Assembly: GCF_901709675.1 (NCBI RefSeq)
Contig: NC_051093.1
Location: 10,426,053-10,490,052 of the forward strand
DNA: 64,000 bases
Reading direction: 5' to 3'
From: Syngnathus acus
Taxonomy: Eukaryota; Chordata; Actinopteri; Syngnathiformes; Syngnathidae
Made by a program: the position numbers and the translations under genes. Positions 42,815 through 54,736 of this stretch are shown here, one piece after another. A model generated the notes under the pieces. That model was not told where the DNA came from. It searched no databases and worked only from the letters and a program-made list of their open reading frames with translations. Within the stretch, counting starts at the first letter, position 1. Every line of letters starts with the position of its first letter.

Positions 42815-45800
42815 ATGGCAGATGTGATTCTTCACGGGTACCAGGAGGAGGTGGTCCAAAGGGCTCTGCAGGGGGAGAACATCATCGTGTGGCTGCCAAC
42901 GGGAGCGGGCAAGACGCGAGCCGCCGTCTACGTGGCCCACAAGCACTTGGAAAGGACGCCTGGGGCCAAGGTGGTGGTCCTGGTCAATACGGTAAGGCTC
43001 ATCAAATGTATTCATTTGAAATACATTCCTTTTGCCATCCATCCATCCATCCATGCATTTTGTTAACCGCTTGTCATCACCAAATGATCAAAACGGACTC
43101 AGCCCACTCCGGTTGTCAGTGTTGCTTCGACTCTTCCAGGTGCACCTGGTTGAGCAGCACTATAGCAAGGAGTTCCACCCATTCTTGGGGCGCGCCTACA
43201 AAGTGACAGCAGTGAGCAGCGACAGCCACCAAAAGGATTTCCTGGGCGCCGTGCTGCGTGACCGCGACCTTCTCGTGTGCACAGCGCAGATCCTCCTGAA
43301 TGCCCTGGACAGCGATGAGGAAGACAAACACGTGGAGCTCTCGGGTAGGTTGATGCGAGAACCCCAAGTGAGCGAGCGAGCGAACAGCGGGTGATGTTGC
43401 CGTGCACGCGCGCAGACATCACCCTGCTCGTGGTGGACGAGTGTCACCGCACTGTCAAGAAGACGGTGTATAACAAGATCATGAGGCTCTACCTGGAGAA
43501 GAAGATGAGCGGCGACGGACGGCTGCCGCAGGTCCTCGGCCTCACGGCGTCGCTGGGATCGGGAGGAGCCAAAAGTCCGGAGACGGCCGTGCAGCATGTC
43601 CTGCAGGTACAAACGCTTACGTACATTTGGATGCCGTGGATTTACCATGATCACGTGTGTATCAGATGTGCGCCAACTTGGACTGCGCCATCGTTTGCGC
43701 CAAAAACTGCATTGACGAGCTCAACGTCAAAATAGCCAGGCCTCTTCAAACCTTTGATATAGTGGACAAAAGACAGGAGGTACGCACGCCCGCACGCACG
43801 CCCGCCCGCCCGCACGCACGCCACTATTTTGTTCCAAGCATCTAAGTGGACTGACTGCGTGTGTAGGATCCATTTGGTGCTCACGTGAAGTGGATGATGC
43901 AAGCTATCCACGCTTTCATGGAGCCTCCCGAGGACGTCACCCTCAGAGAGTTTGGCACGCAGGAGTACGAGAGCGATGTGGTCGCACTGCAGAAGAGAGG
44001 TCATTTGAGCTTACCTGGAAGAAATGTTCCAACTTTTTGTTGAACTTCCACACCAAGTCGAATGTAAATGCAAGGAAAATACACTTGCAACTCCAATGTC
44101 ATCCCATTGCAATTTGCGAATCCAGATTTGATTGTGATTGCACTCGAGCTGATGCATTGCAGGCGTGAAGGAGCGCGACAGGCGACTGCAACAATGCGCC
44201 ATCCATCTGCGGCAGTACAACGACGCGCTGCTGATCCACGACACGCTGCTGATGGAGGACGCGCTGACTTCTCTCCAGGACTTCTACACAGAGACCACAA
44301 TCATGGATGACATCGACCGCTTTCTGGTCAATCTTTTCCAAGGTGGCTGCTTATCTTTGAAAAAGTGGACATTTTATGGGGGCCGCAATTCCAACATGGG
44401 TTCCTCGGCGGCCCGCAGAGAACCAAGCCGGGCTGCTGACCATGGCTCGCGACACGCGTTACACAAATCCCAAAATGGAGCAGCTGGAGAGCGTCCTGCT
44501 GAGGCACTTTTCTCCCAACGCCGAGTCCAGAGGAATCATCTTCAGCAAGACCCGCCGGAGCACGCAGGCACTACACCGATGGGCGCTCGCCAAAGACAAA
44601 GTGCGCTCGGCCGGCATTAAGCCCGCCACCGTAACCGGCGGCGCCGGCATGACGCAGGTGAGCCGGCTAGCTAGCGTCGCAGATAACCAAAACAATTGAG
44701 CCGAGCGCACGACGGTATCTCTCGACTCGCTCAGATCAACTGTCACTTTTCCTGCAGCACGATCGCAACGAAACCATCCGCAACTTCCGCCTGGGCTCCG
44801 TCAACCTCCTGATCGCCACCAGCGTGGCCGAAGAAGGCCTGGACATCGCCGAGTGCAACCTGGTGGTGCGCTACGGCCTGCTGACCAACGAGATCGCCCA
44901 GCAGCAGGCGCGCGGTCGCGCCCGCGCCCAAGACAGCCACTACTCGCTGGTGGCCCAGCGCGGCGGGCCCGAGGAGCGACGCGAGCACCTCAACACTTAC
45001 CTGGAGGGCCTCACCGCCGCCGCCGTCGGCACCATTCACCAGATGAGCCCGCCAGAGTTCAGGGCCAAGGTGAGTGAGCCAGCCAGGCCAAAGAGAACCC
45101 TATTTTCTGTCGTTCTATCACGTATCTTGAAATGATTTGACAAAAACCAAGAACAGTAGCGCTCAGACTGGCAACCAAACCCGCTCCAGATCGCCCAGCT
45201 CCAGCAGCTCGCTCGGGTGGCAGAGATGCGTACGGAGGAGGAGGAGGAGAAGAACGGCGGCGGCTACTCGGCCGCCCAAGTCCAGCTGCTGTGCGCCAAC
45301 TGCTTGACGGCTGTGGCACGAGGAAGCGACATCCAGTTGCTGGACAAAACGCATTACGTCAACGTCAACCCGCAATTCAGGTCAGCTGCGGCAAACACCG
45401 ACCGACCGAGCGAGCGAGCGAGCGAGCGAGCGAGCGATGTTTGACCCACCAGTCTACGGTCTCAGGAGTCGCTACAACCCGGGCCCTCCGGTCTGTCTGG
45501 ACAAGACGTTTGAGGACTGGGAGCCAGGCTGCATCATCACGTGCAACAACGGCAATTGCAACAAGGTACCGGTAAACTTTGCCTTGACTTTTCACTAGCA
45601 ATCGCGCAGATATACCCTTGTAGCGTACATGTCGCAATAATGGTCAGGCGCTCTGTGCAGAGGATCAAGACTAGAAGCTTACTACCACCGTAGTTTCTGG
45701 ACAAACAATTAATCGGGTCGTTCCCAGATGGGGAAAAAAAACCCCATTGTTGCGTCGCGAGTGTCCCACCATGCATTGCGTTGCAGCGGTGGGGCTACGA

Positions 45801-45972
45801 GCTTAAGTACCACAAGCTGGCGCTGCTTCCCAACTTGGCCATCAAGCACTTTGTCCTGGAGACGCCCAGCGACAGGACCACGGTCAAGAAGTGGAAGGAC
45901 GTCCCGTTCGCCGTGGAGCACTTCACCTTCAGCGAGTACTGCCGTCGCCACGCCGCTCACCTTCTGGACTGA
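42815..45972 (+). CDS. dhx58: RIG-I-like receptor helicase LGP2
   Basis: Eleven coding exons: 42815-42991, 43140-43344, 43416-43606, 43666-43779, 43867-43999, 44163-44342, 44419-44657, 44758-45069, 45190-45380, 45466-45565 and 45787-45972 (TGA). Total 2028 nt, 675 aa (human 678). The protein begins directly with the helicase and has no CARD, which separates LGP2 from RIG-I and MDA5. Motif I PTGAGKT is at 28-34 and DECH at 135-138. The second RecA domain shows [17 protein letters not shown] and the QQARGRARA arginine motif. The C-terminal RNA-binding domain has zinc-ligand pairs CANC and C-x4-C (CNNGNC). LGP2 binds viral double-stranded RNA in the cytoplasm and tunes MDA5/RIG-I signalling. An ISRE lies upstream. 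The single apparent gene, with all motifs intact, looks functional. Confidence 0.96.
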
Positions 45973-46089
45973 CAAACGAGCTAATGCTAAGCTCATTTTC
46001 ACAACAATATGTTGCCGTCCCTTTTTCCAAACAAAACCACATTGAATGAAATGTTCAATTTGAATGTATTTTTAAAATCTGTTGGCGTG

Positions 46090-46095
46090 ATTAAA
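46090..46095 (+). terminator. dhx58: dhx58 polyadenylation signal ATTAAA
   Basis: The common variant signal ATTAAA lies 118 bp after the stop, followed by a T-rich stretch (TTTTTTC, 46104-46110). It gives dhx58 a short 3' UTR. Confidence 0.55.
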
Positions 46096-46150
46096 TGTAA
46101 CCGTTTTTTCTTACCTTAATGACTTTTGAGGCACGTGATGTCTTCAGGCA

Positions 46151-46165
46151 CCACTAGAGGGCAGC
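46151..46165 (+). promoter_or_regulatory. CTCF-type binding site
   Basis: CCACTAGAGGGCAGC matches every position of the CTCF core consensus CCASYAGRKGGCRSY. It sits 180 bp after the dhx58 stop, between an interferon-inducible gene and the znf385 locus. An insulator role is inferred. Confidence 0.5.
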
Positions 46166-49100
46166 GTTGTGTCGGCTTCATTTTTCACACGAGCAAGCAA
46201 ACGTGCACCTAAAATATCAAAACAATAGCTTTGAAATGATGTGAGTTCCCCAATCACATCACTAATGTGCTCATGCGTAGCCCGGCAGGCTGGCTGGCGA
46301 AACATTTAACACAAGTCGCTGAAGAAACCACGACTAATTGATCAATCCATAATCAATCAAGACATTTTTTTGGACAAAGACAAAAATACATGCTACCAAG
46401 CCTGACTTGTTGGGAAGGAGGCGGAAACTGATGATTGACTGTGATCCGACTCAGCGTCTCTAATCAACGCTGATTATTTCCTTTTGCACATGCAGAGCAC
46501 GCTGATTGCAATTGGACGTCCCTCCACGGGTGCGCGCGCGCGCGCGGCGCGTGGAGGCAACGCCAATGCCAGTCATGTATGCGACTCGTATTCATGAATG
46601 TCTCCAGGAAATCCAGGAAAAGAATACAGTACTATGTTCTGTCCCACTTTTTTTTTTTCCGACAGAATATTCTTGCTGATTTTCAACACTGCAACTCTAT
46701 CATAGTACGTCTTCCTATTTTTAGTATTCCTTTTTGAACACTGATCGAGTGATGGCCGTGTTTTGGGCTAGCATAGGCGTCTTTTTGATTTTTAGCAATG
46801 ACACTTATATAGTATGTTTTGTGTCACTATTTTGAATCCCATTCTTATCAACTTTTCAAGGATTTGAAGATGAAAGCTCACAATGATTTATGAAACTATA
46901 AATGTGTGTGTGTGTGCGCGCGCGCTGATGGTTATTTTGTTTGCACAGTCAAAGGCCTTTGGCGCAGTCTTCTGGCACAGTGGCAGGAAATTGAAGGAAG
47001 GCAGAGAGTGCAAGGATGTGTTTGGTTGGCTGGCTGGCTGGCTGGCGGAAATGAATGAATGAATCTTAACTTATATCGTCTGAAGACAAATCATGTCACA
47101 AGTTCATGGCGGAATCAAAACAACTTTTTCTCAGTCAGCACCATATAGGTCTATTTTGACGTTTGAGCTCGTTAGCGAGCAAGCAACTCCTCGCCCGAAC
47201 CCTAAGCCAAAGTTGTCTTTTTTTCATTGTTATTCTGCCTCCATTCACTTGTCAAGGTTGTTAAATATTTCAATTTGGACTCTGAATAGCTGGACAGTTG
47301 AAAGCACAAAGTCACTGCTCTCACTGGCGAATAAAAACTCTTGAATCTTGAATCTCATCCTCGCTCACTTCTTTTCTCCTGCAGTCCATGACATCAGTGT
47401 TGGAAATGCAAAAAAAATGACATTAGCCAGCTCGGACCTATGGCTCAATGAGTTCTTAAAAGAGGTTCCAAATGGAAGGAATGATTTGGAAGCTAGCAAC
47501 ATGCAACACGTTGTCAACATTCCACCCAGCTCCCCTTTTTGTCGGTCGGCTCTTTTGTCTTTCTTCCCACGCAGCCAACGTGAATCGACTCTTTCTGGAA
47601 AGAGCGGTCGCTCGCAGATGGCTTTTTAAGTCTCCGACGCAGTGGGTTGCCATGGCGACCAGGTCGACGCACGCGCTAGACTGTTGAGAGCGCCGTGAGC
47701 GCCGTGAGCGCCGTGAGTGGGAGACGGCCCGTGGACAATTTGCGTGACCGCTGGCCGAGAACGGCACAATGATTATACTGTACACAGGTACTTTGCAATC
47801 CAATTGCAGTGAGGGAAACATACCATACTATATGGTCTGCTCGGATTCAAATTGAAGCCATCTATTCCATAGGTATGGGCAAATCTGTCTTTTGACCACT
47901 TTGCCCATTGATTGGGTTGCGAGCGGCTTGCATTAGCCATGACGCCCGGCGTGCACTAAGCTGTCTTGGCATCCGTAAGCAGAGCTGTCAGCACCCAAAG
48001 GGCACCCGCATAACCCGACGGGGGGCAGGTGCGCTCGGCCTCGGATACCGTACCTCCTGCCAAGCTTTAACGTCCTGACCTTTAGTCTCTCCACGTGAAT
48101 CGGAGCATGTTGATCAAATAACACGTCAATTCAAGCTTGCTAGTATGTTGTGCTAACAACAACAACAACGCTGATTCTTTTGGAACGTTTAAGACGGCGA
48201 GGAGGGATGGGCGTGCGGGCGGGCGGGGGTTTATGTTTCAGGAGACCACATTCTATTTTTACGATCAAGGCCAGCCCAGCGCCTTTTGCACCGAGGAGGT
48301 TGAACGCGAGGCCGAAAAGTAGTCATTGCCTCTCGTGGGTGACAATGTCGTTCGTCCATGTATACCTCCCGCAAGGAGCCAGCCTCTCTATTTTCAGGTT
48401 TGTTTGGCTTTTGCGTTTATCGAATGCCCATCAATCCACATGATGGGCATTCAGCTAGTGTTTATTTTCTGCAATTCTGGTCCAAGATAAGAGGAAAACA
48501 AAACACAATGGCCCTCGCAGGGCACGCTGGGTAACATTTAGGTGCTCTTACAAATAGAAGAAGAAATATCCACCCTGTACTGCTTGACCTCACTGGACTC
48601 GCGGGTGTGCTGGAGAAGCTGAATTTAATGTTAGTATGATAATGGGGGAAAAACAACAACAACTATCAAAGTATGTTCAAAGTTATAAAGGTAACATTTC
48701 TGAAGTGAATTTCATTTAGTTGTTTAAAATGCAATGCAATGCAATGCAATGCAATGCAATATAGTTCCTAAGGTTCTTTATTGAATGCCAATCCATTTGA
48801 ACAAATTGGCCATTTGACAAGATGTATCCTTGCGACACTTAGTTCTGTGTTATCATTTCAAGATAAAACATTTCATTTGGCAGCCGTGTTGGAAAACACA
48901 TCACCTTTGGGTGAAATGCATTTATTTTTGTTTCAAATGTATTGCTTACGTGATCATGCAGATGAGCAAGTACGGAATCTCACCACATATCCGTGTTTGT
49001 CAACATTTTCCATCCTCCGTTTGATGGACTTGTGCTTTTGTTTCGAAAAGACGTTTCCGGTCTAATCTCCCCGTCCACTGACCCTGTGGAAACTTGACCA

Positions 49101-49179
49101 CGTCGGATGGTTCGCTTCACTTTTTTCCGTCGCTCCGGTCACTCTTGACCCATCTACTTTGACCGTCGCTTCTTTGGCA
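46166..49179. other. Intergenic region between dhx58 and znf385c
   Basis: No exon is supported. Notable contents: a (GC)n block at 46533-46548, a GGCT tract (47028-47045), a retroelement-like tail AACTCTTGAATCTTGAAT at 47336-47353 (also at 11483-11500), three copies of GAGCGCCGT at 47689-47715, and a perfect 12-bp inverted repeat with 7-base loop at 48422-48452. Confidence 0.5.
48422..48452. repeat. Perfect 12-bp inverted repeat
   Basis: GAATGCCCATCA, a 7-base loop, then TGATGGGCATTC. Both arms are exact. Intergenic, between dhx58 and znf385c. No known element is recognised. Confidence 0.85.
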
Positions 49180-49342
49180 GCGGAGCGGAGCGGACCGGGG
49201 AGGGATAGAACGGAGGCGTGTACCCGGCTAGACGAGACGAGACGTCCGGTGCCCGTTGTGTCGGTGCCGGCCGGTTCGGCTGTTGCTCGGCTGTTGCTCG
49301 GCTGGTGGCGCTGCTTCAGGTGCGCACACCTGCAACGTGTTG
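49180..49342 (+). other. znf385c: Likely non-coding first exon and promoter of znf385c
   Basis: A CpG-rich segment with several GGAGCGGA and GAGACGAGAC-type motifs ends at a strong donor, GTGTTG|GTAAGT (49342/49343). It has no in-frame coding potential that fits the downstream exon. It is on the same strand as, and 8.8 kb before, the zinc-finger exon, so I read it as the 5' UTR exon. The 5' limit is approximate. Confidence 0.5.
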
Positions 49343-50608
49343 GTAAGTTTGCCGTTTGATTTGGACACCGGCAAAATTCAAGAGAAAGCGACTCAAAAGA
49401 TGTCCGAAAGAATTTGCGAGTGAACGCTGAGCAAGTTTTTGGGAGTGAGCGATGCTTTGTTTATGATGAGGAGTCGTACATTTCGACAGAGTGCCTATTA
49501 ACGCCATTACGGTGGCTACAAAATGGAAAGCAATTCTTCCATTTTATTTACTGTGCCGAATTGACTGCGTGCTCTTAGCGTTCTAGTGACGTCCCCACGT
49601 GTGTGATTTTGTGTCTTGTCATCAATAATACAGCTCAACAATATTCAAATGACGTACTTGGAGGACCAAAAAAAAAAAAAGTTAGCGCAGACGAAGATGC
49701 TTTACTTTTACTGGTGTTCCGGGGTTTCAAATTGAGGCACTTGACGACAGATTAACGAGACGCTCGATGGCACGAGCCAAAAGACGACACTTGATAGCTG
49801 CATTTGGCTACACTGCAACTCTTTTGCATACATCATCAAATGAATCTAATTTCACATTTGATCAATTGCCCCACCAACTCATGTAGCTGACGTCCCTGTA
49901 AAGTCAAAATCTAAATTTGACACTCCAGCAAAGACAACCCGACCAAAGGTGAATGATTCAAAAAAGTACATATAAAATGAGGGAGCACATTTTTTTCTCT
50001 CCCTCTCAAACAAATATATTACGATACGATATCATAACCTCATTTCTTCTTCTGCGTTCTTTTTCTCAAAGGCTGCGTCTCACTATTTCCTGCTGTGCCC
50101 AATTTGTCTTGACCTTCCGTCAGTTTCCATACGGGCAGCCGTCTTTGCTCGCGGCGCCAAGGTGACCGAGCGCCAAACCCCCCAAAAGCTTTAAGCCCGT
50201 ACGCACCGAGGAGATGGACGTCGAAACGTCAGCTGACCATTTCCCGAAAAATCATTAGTGACCTTGGCTCGGATCCCGCCAAAAGTTAAAAGCGGCGGTA
50301 GTTAAGTCACCGAGCTGAAGCGCCAGTGCAAACACACACGTAATTCCTAATTAGCTGGAGGACAACGAGGTGGCGTCATGGCTGCAAAACACCGACTGCT
50401 ATATATTTGCTTTACAGCTATAATGAAATGTATTATCGGAACAATAGAAAGTGTGCCAAAGGTTCATCAACAGTGCTGTATATTATTCGCCACACAAACT
50501 TGATTAGTGACCAAACTTGCGTTTCCACTTGAGTTAGAACGTAATTGGATTTTTTTTTCCCCTCATGCTATGTTAGAAGAATTGGGACTCTGACAGCTGC
50601 GCAAAGCC

Positions 50609-50795
50609 TGCCGGCATGGCAAGCGCCGGCCGGCATGGCAAGCGCCGGCCGGCATGGCAAGCGCCGGCCGGCATGGCAAGCGCCGGCCGGCCGGCATGGC
50701 AAGCGCCGGCCGGCATGCCGCCATAGCAAGCGCCGGCCGGCATGCCGCCATGGCAAGCGCCACCATGGCAAGCGCCACCATGCCGCCATGGCAAG
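50609..50795. repeat. 19-bp GC-rich minisatellite
   Basis: Unit GGCATGGCAAGCGCCGGCC repeated about five times exactly, then in variant forms (GCCGCCATAGCAAGC, CACCATGGCAAGC). GGCCGGCC palindromes join the units. It keeps frames open on both strands but shows no gene features. Confidence 0.9.
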
Positions 50796-53630
50796 CTCGG
50801 TTGACCCCGACGGAAGCTTTCCGCCTCGAGCCAACGGGAGCTTCCACGCTACTCAGCATCAGTCATCCAGCTTGCCCTGGGGGAGGCCACGCTCGCATTT
50901 GACTTTCCTAGCGCATTTTTGGCTTGTAATTGTCATCCAGCGAAGCTACAAAAGCAAGCTTAGATTCGTCATTGTTGCTCAAACAAAGCACCTTTAAAGC
51001 ACCTCACGTTCTTTAGCAGCCATAGGAGCCGACCCGCCGTGGCCCGTTTGCCTTCAATGAAATCATTGTAAAAGGCACACCTCGCTACCTGCACACATGC
51101 GGACAGTGGCCTCGGTGTGTACGCTTAAGCAAACACGCGCACACTGAAGCGTTTATGCTGGTTTAACACAGCTTCAGTGTGCCACAGCTGCTTGCGACGA
51201 CAACACGCTGGCAAAATAAACAGGAGCTGCCAGCAAATTGACAAATGCACTCTCAGTTGATGTTAGGCTGATTTCGTCATGAATCGAAGTTTTGAACCTT
51301 TTTTTTCATCTTTACTTTTTTAACGGCTCAACGGTAGCTAAAGCTATCAGTGTCATGACAGCCAGCGAGAGATGATGTTGAAAAATGATTTGCCCAATAA
51401 CGTAGTTGTGATGTATGTGAAATAGCAGAGGAAGCCGATTGGTTCCCAACCTTGCGCGCCGCAATTTGCCTTTGAATGAAGCGACCGCCCTTGGCGCTAC
51501 ATTAGTGAGGGTGTTGACTTGATCCCCCCCCCGAGCCCGGCGCAATCATCACCAGCTCGTGGCGGCCTGACACGCGGCATAATTGAACCATAAATTGACC
51601 CCCCATCCGTCACTGCTGTATTCATTTTTTTTTTCTTTGTGTGCGGACAAAACAAACCAAGATGAGGTTAACGGCAGTCGCAGCCACGTTGAGTCGGTGC
51701 ACAAAAAAAGAAACCCGGGTGACTTCTGTCCCGAGGAGACACAATTTGGCTGTAGAAAAAAACTTTCCAGGCTTTTGAGAGCCTTCCAAACGCTTTTGCC
51801 GGCTGGAACTCTCTGTCCCACCTTCCAAAACACACAGAGGGCCGCCTGCCCGATGCCAGCCAGCCCGGTTGCCCGCCGGTCGCCCCGCCGCGAGGTACAG
51901 TAGAGCCTTGAAGGGCGTACATTGGAGCTCTGTGTGTTGCTGTTTAACTTCCAGCCTGCCTCCCTCCCTCCCTCCCTCCCTCCCTTCTCTCACCACCCCG
52001 TGCAGAGGCCGATTTGAACTGCCTCCTGTTTTCATTTGACTGCCAAGTCGTCGGAGCCAGTCCATCCTCTGAACAAACGCGCCTGTCCCCTCCAAAAGTA
52101 TTGGAGCGCCTTCAGACTTCAGGACACGTGCAGACACCGTTGTCTTCTTTTTAATACGGCAGCGGGCCGGGCCGCGTAATGAGCCCTGAGGGCACTCGAA
52201 CGAGCCGTCTCTCCTCCACGCCCCGGAGACTTGTTACATAAACCACTACACGACCTGGATGAGCACTTTTTGCCACACTAAAAGCTTCCTCCCAGGTCGA
52301 CGCTTATGCTAATGGCCGCGGAGTGCCTGCGCGACAGCGAGCGCCCGAAAACGAAGCTGCGCTCGTGACCTTGGCCCACTTGACTGGAGCGCTCGGCTTT
52401 TCCTCTAATAGCCACGCGGCGGCAGCGGCTCGGAATAGCAGCAACGTGAGCCCATTAAGCGACATTTTTAATTGTTACCGTGCTCGGCCTGTGTCCTTGG
52501 CACACATCCGTGACTTTATTGACGTGTCAAAGCATTTGATTCGAGTGGCACTCGTGAAAAAAACTTGATTCAAGTACAAGACTTGTTTCACGTTCTACCT
52601 TATTACTATCTTGATCCTCTCGCCAAAGAAATAGTTTTGAAAATCTGTCCGTCCGTCCGTCCGTCCGTGCATCATCGGAACCGTTTTTATCCGATGAAGT
52701 TGACACGTTTTTTCTGAATTTTGTATTACTTTGGTACCATACAAACTATAGACTATGATATTGCACAGTTGTCTCAACTGGTGGCGCAAGCGGCTACTAA
52801 CTGAGAGCTCAGTGGTTGGAGCCCACCTTTGTACGTAACCGCGACGCGACGCTTTTGCTATCCTCCATTTGTCGGTTTCGACCAATTGAAGCAAAACATC
52901 GTTGACTGGTGACGATAATGACTTTGCTAAGTGACCCCTTTTGTGACTAATACGTCATATTGTCAGCACACGTTAAGAGCAACTCTTTTCAACTCTTCTA
53001 ATGGTTATCATTTCCCAAAATGCTGCGGTGTACTGGAAAAGGCTCATTGAAGTCAAGTGACATCAGCCCCTACTGGCTCGGCATGCGTATGACTGCGTTT
53101 GGTTGTTTTGACTGGTCGATTAAATGTACACTCCCCTCAGAACATGAAAGTCTGTCCGTGTTGTCATGGCAATGACGTGTAAAAGTACACGTGTGCAGGC
53201 AGGAGTTTCAAATGGGATGAGTCAAAAGAGGAGCCGCGGTGAATCGCAACAGTCATGCCGCCACAGCGCACAAATGACTCACTCGTACTAACGCGCTTCG
53301 TTTACTCTTCACTCATAAAGCGAGGGAGCGGTTCATTGATTAGAGGTCAAACATGGTATTGGCGCTCTTGGAGCCTGCTTGATTTGTCCAACAGACACTT
53401 GACACGAGAGTAAATCATGAGAAGTTACCTGCCGATATCTGGACAACTTTATTTACAAACATCTGGCTGCCAGAAGATCCGGAAGTACAGTAGCAAAGTA
53501 GCAAGCGAGTTGGCTTTTGTAAACGAGCTTTTTTTTAGCGTATGTTAGCGAGGATGGAAGCTGGGAGAAAAGAGATCAACTTTTCAATGATCTTTCTTGA
53601 TCATTTCCCCTTCATTGAAATGAAAAAGAA

Positions 53631-53754
53631 TGCTCCAGTGAGGCTCCAACTCACCCACCTCGGTCGGGCGGAGTCGTATTCGGTCGGTTCGTACTTACTC
53701 TTACTCCGTCCGTACTTATAAGTACGGCGCGCTGACCGATTGCACCACTGGAGC
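53631..53754 (-). tRNA. tRNA-Ile (UAU anticodon)-like locus with intron, probably a decayed copy
   Basis: The minus strand begins GCTCCAGTGGTGCAATCGGT, nearly identical to vertebrate tRNA-Ile-UAU, which carries an intron. A 7-bp acceptor stem pairs (GCTCCAG with CTGGAGC, then A), the D arm is intact, and the anticodon loop CTTATAA places UAU correctly. An intron of about 55 bp follows. The 3' half is damaged: the T loop reads TTGGAGC where TTCRANY is expected, one base seems missing between T stem and acceptor stem, and the 3' anticodon strand pairs poorly. These changes also weaken the B-box promoter, so this is probably a pseudogene. It lies antisense in the first znf385c intron. Confidence 0.65.
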
Positions 53755-54656
53755 TGTATATGCATGTGAGCAAAACATGTGCAAATGACGTGGTCGCTTA
53801 TTAAACAAGTCAACCTTCAAATGACAGCAGCACGCATGGATGAAGCCAAAAACATGCGGTCACTGGAAATGGAACTTTATTCTGACAGCAAGCAACACTG
53901 TCTTGTTAAAAGTTGTGTGTGGTTACCCTTTAAGACGCAGATATCTGAACACAAACGGTGCGGCGGCGGCAATGTGGACAGACCATGTCCAATATGATGA
54001 GGTCCGCATTTGTAAAGCCACAAATTAGGGGAGCGTCATATTGCATCGATTGGAAAAGCGCTGGCTGCTGCTAATCATCATTTGTGTTTTGTCAACTTGT
54101 CACGTGGCTGCAGCCATCGCTCGCATAGCCTCCAAACGCCGGCCCCATTACGACTTATTTGCCCTTTATTGGTGTCTCAATCTCCATTAGCTGCGTGAGG
54201 TCTTTAAAGTGCAGCCCTAAGCCTCCGCTCTGAAGATGAAACGCTAGCTTAGCGCGCTAACTTAGCGCACCAACCCGCTCCGTTATGTACATATGCATAC
54301 GTACGTGTATATATAGAGCGAGTCGTTTGCGTCCTAAAATACCGCGCCGCTCATCGAGGAATGTCTGACGTTTGTTGTTTTGATCCGATTCTGTGACATT
54401 GTCAGACGACACGAGCGGCCAAAATGGTAGCGCTGACTCGTGTCTTCATCTCTTGTGTGTGCAGTAATAGAAGACACAAAGTTTCTTTCTGCGTATGGAG
54501 TGATCTGTCGTCCTAAAACAATGCCATCCGTGCCATTAATCACTCATGGAAAGGAAAATGCTTTGAATTCCACGCTAAGCCCGTACTCGTGGCTAATCTG
54601 CCGCTCTTGGTTCTCACAAAGTCACCGACTGGATGAATGTGCGCCTTTCTAACGAG

Positions 54657-54657
<1 letters not shown>

Positions 54658-54732
<75 letters not shown>
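54658..54732. repeat. (AG)n microsatellite in znf385c intron
   Basis: About 37 uninterrupted AG units. Confidence 0.97.

Positions 54733-54736
<4 letters not shown>

Noticed and set aside
47933-48124. Minus-strand 63-codon frame in a GC-rich patch
   Set aside because: No splice sites, no homology recognised, ordinary length for GC-rich DNA.
52760-52840. tRNA-derived SINE-like sequence (GGTGGCGCAAGCGG ... GTGGTTGGAGCCC)
   Set aside because: Suggestive of A- and B-box words, but spacing and flanks do not define an element with borders or target duplication.
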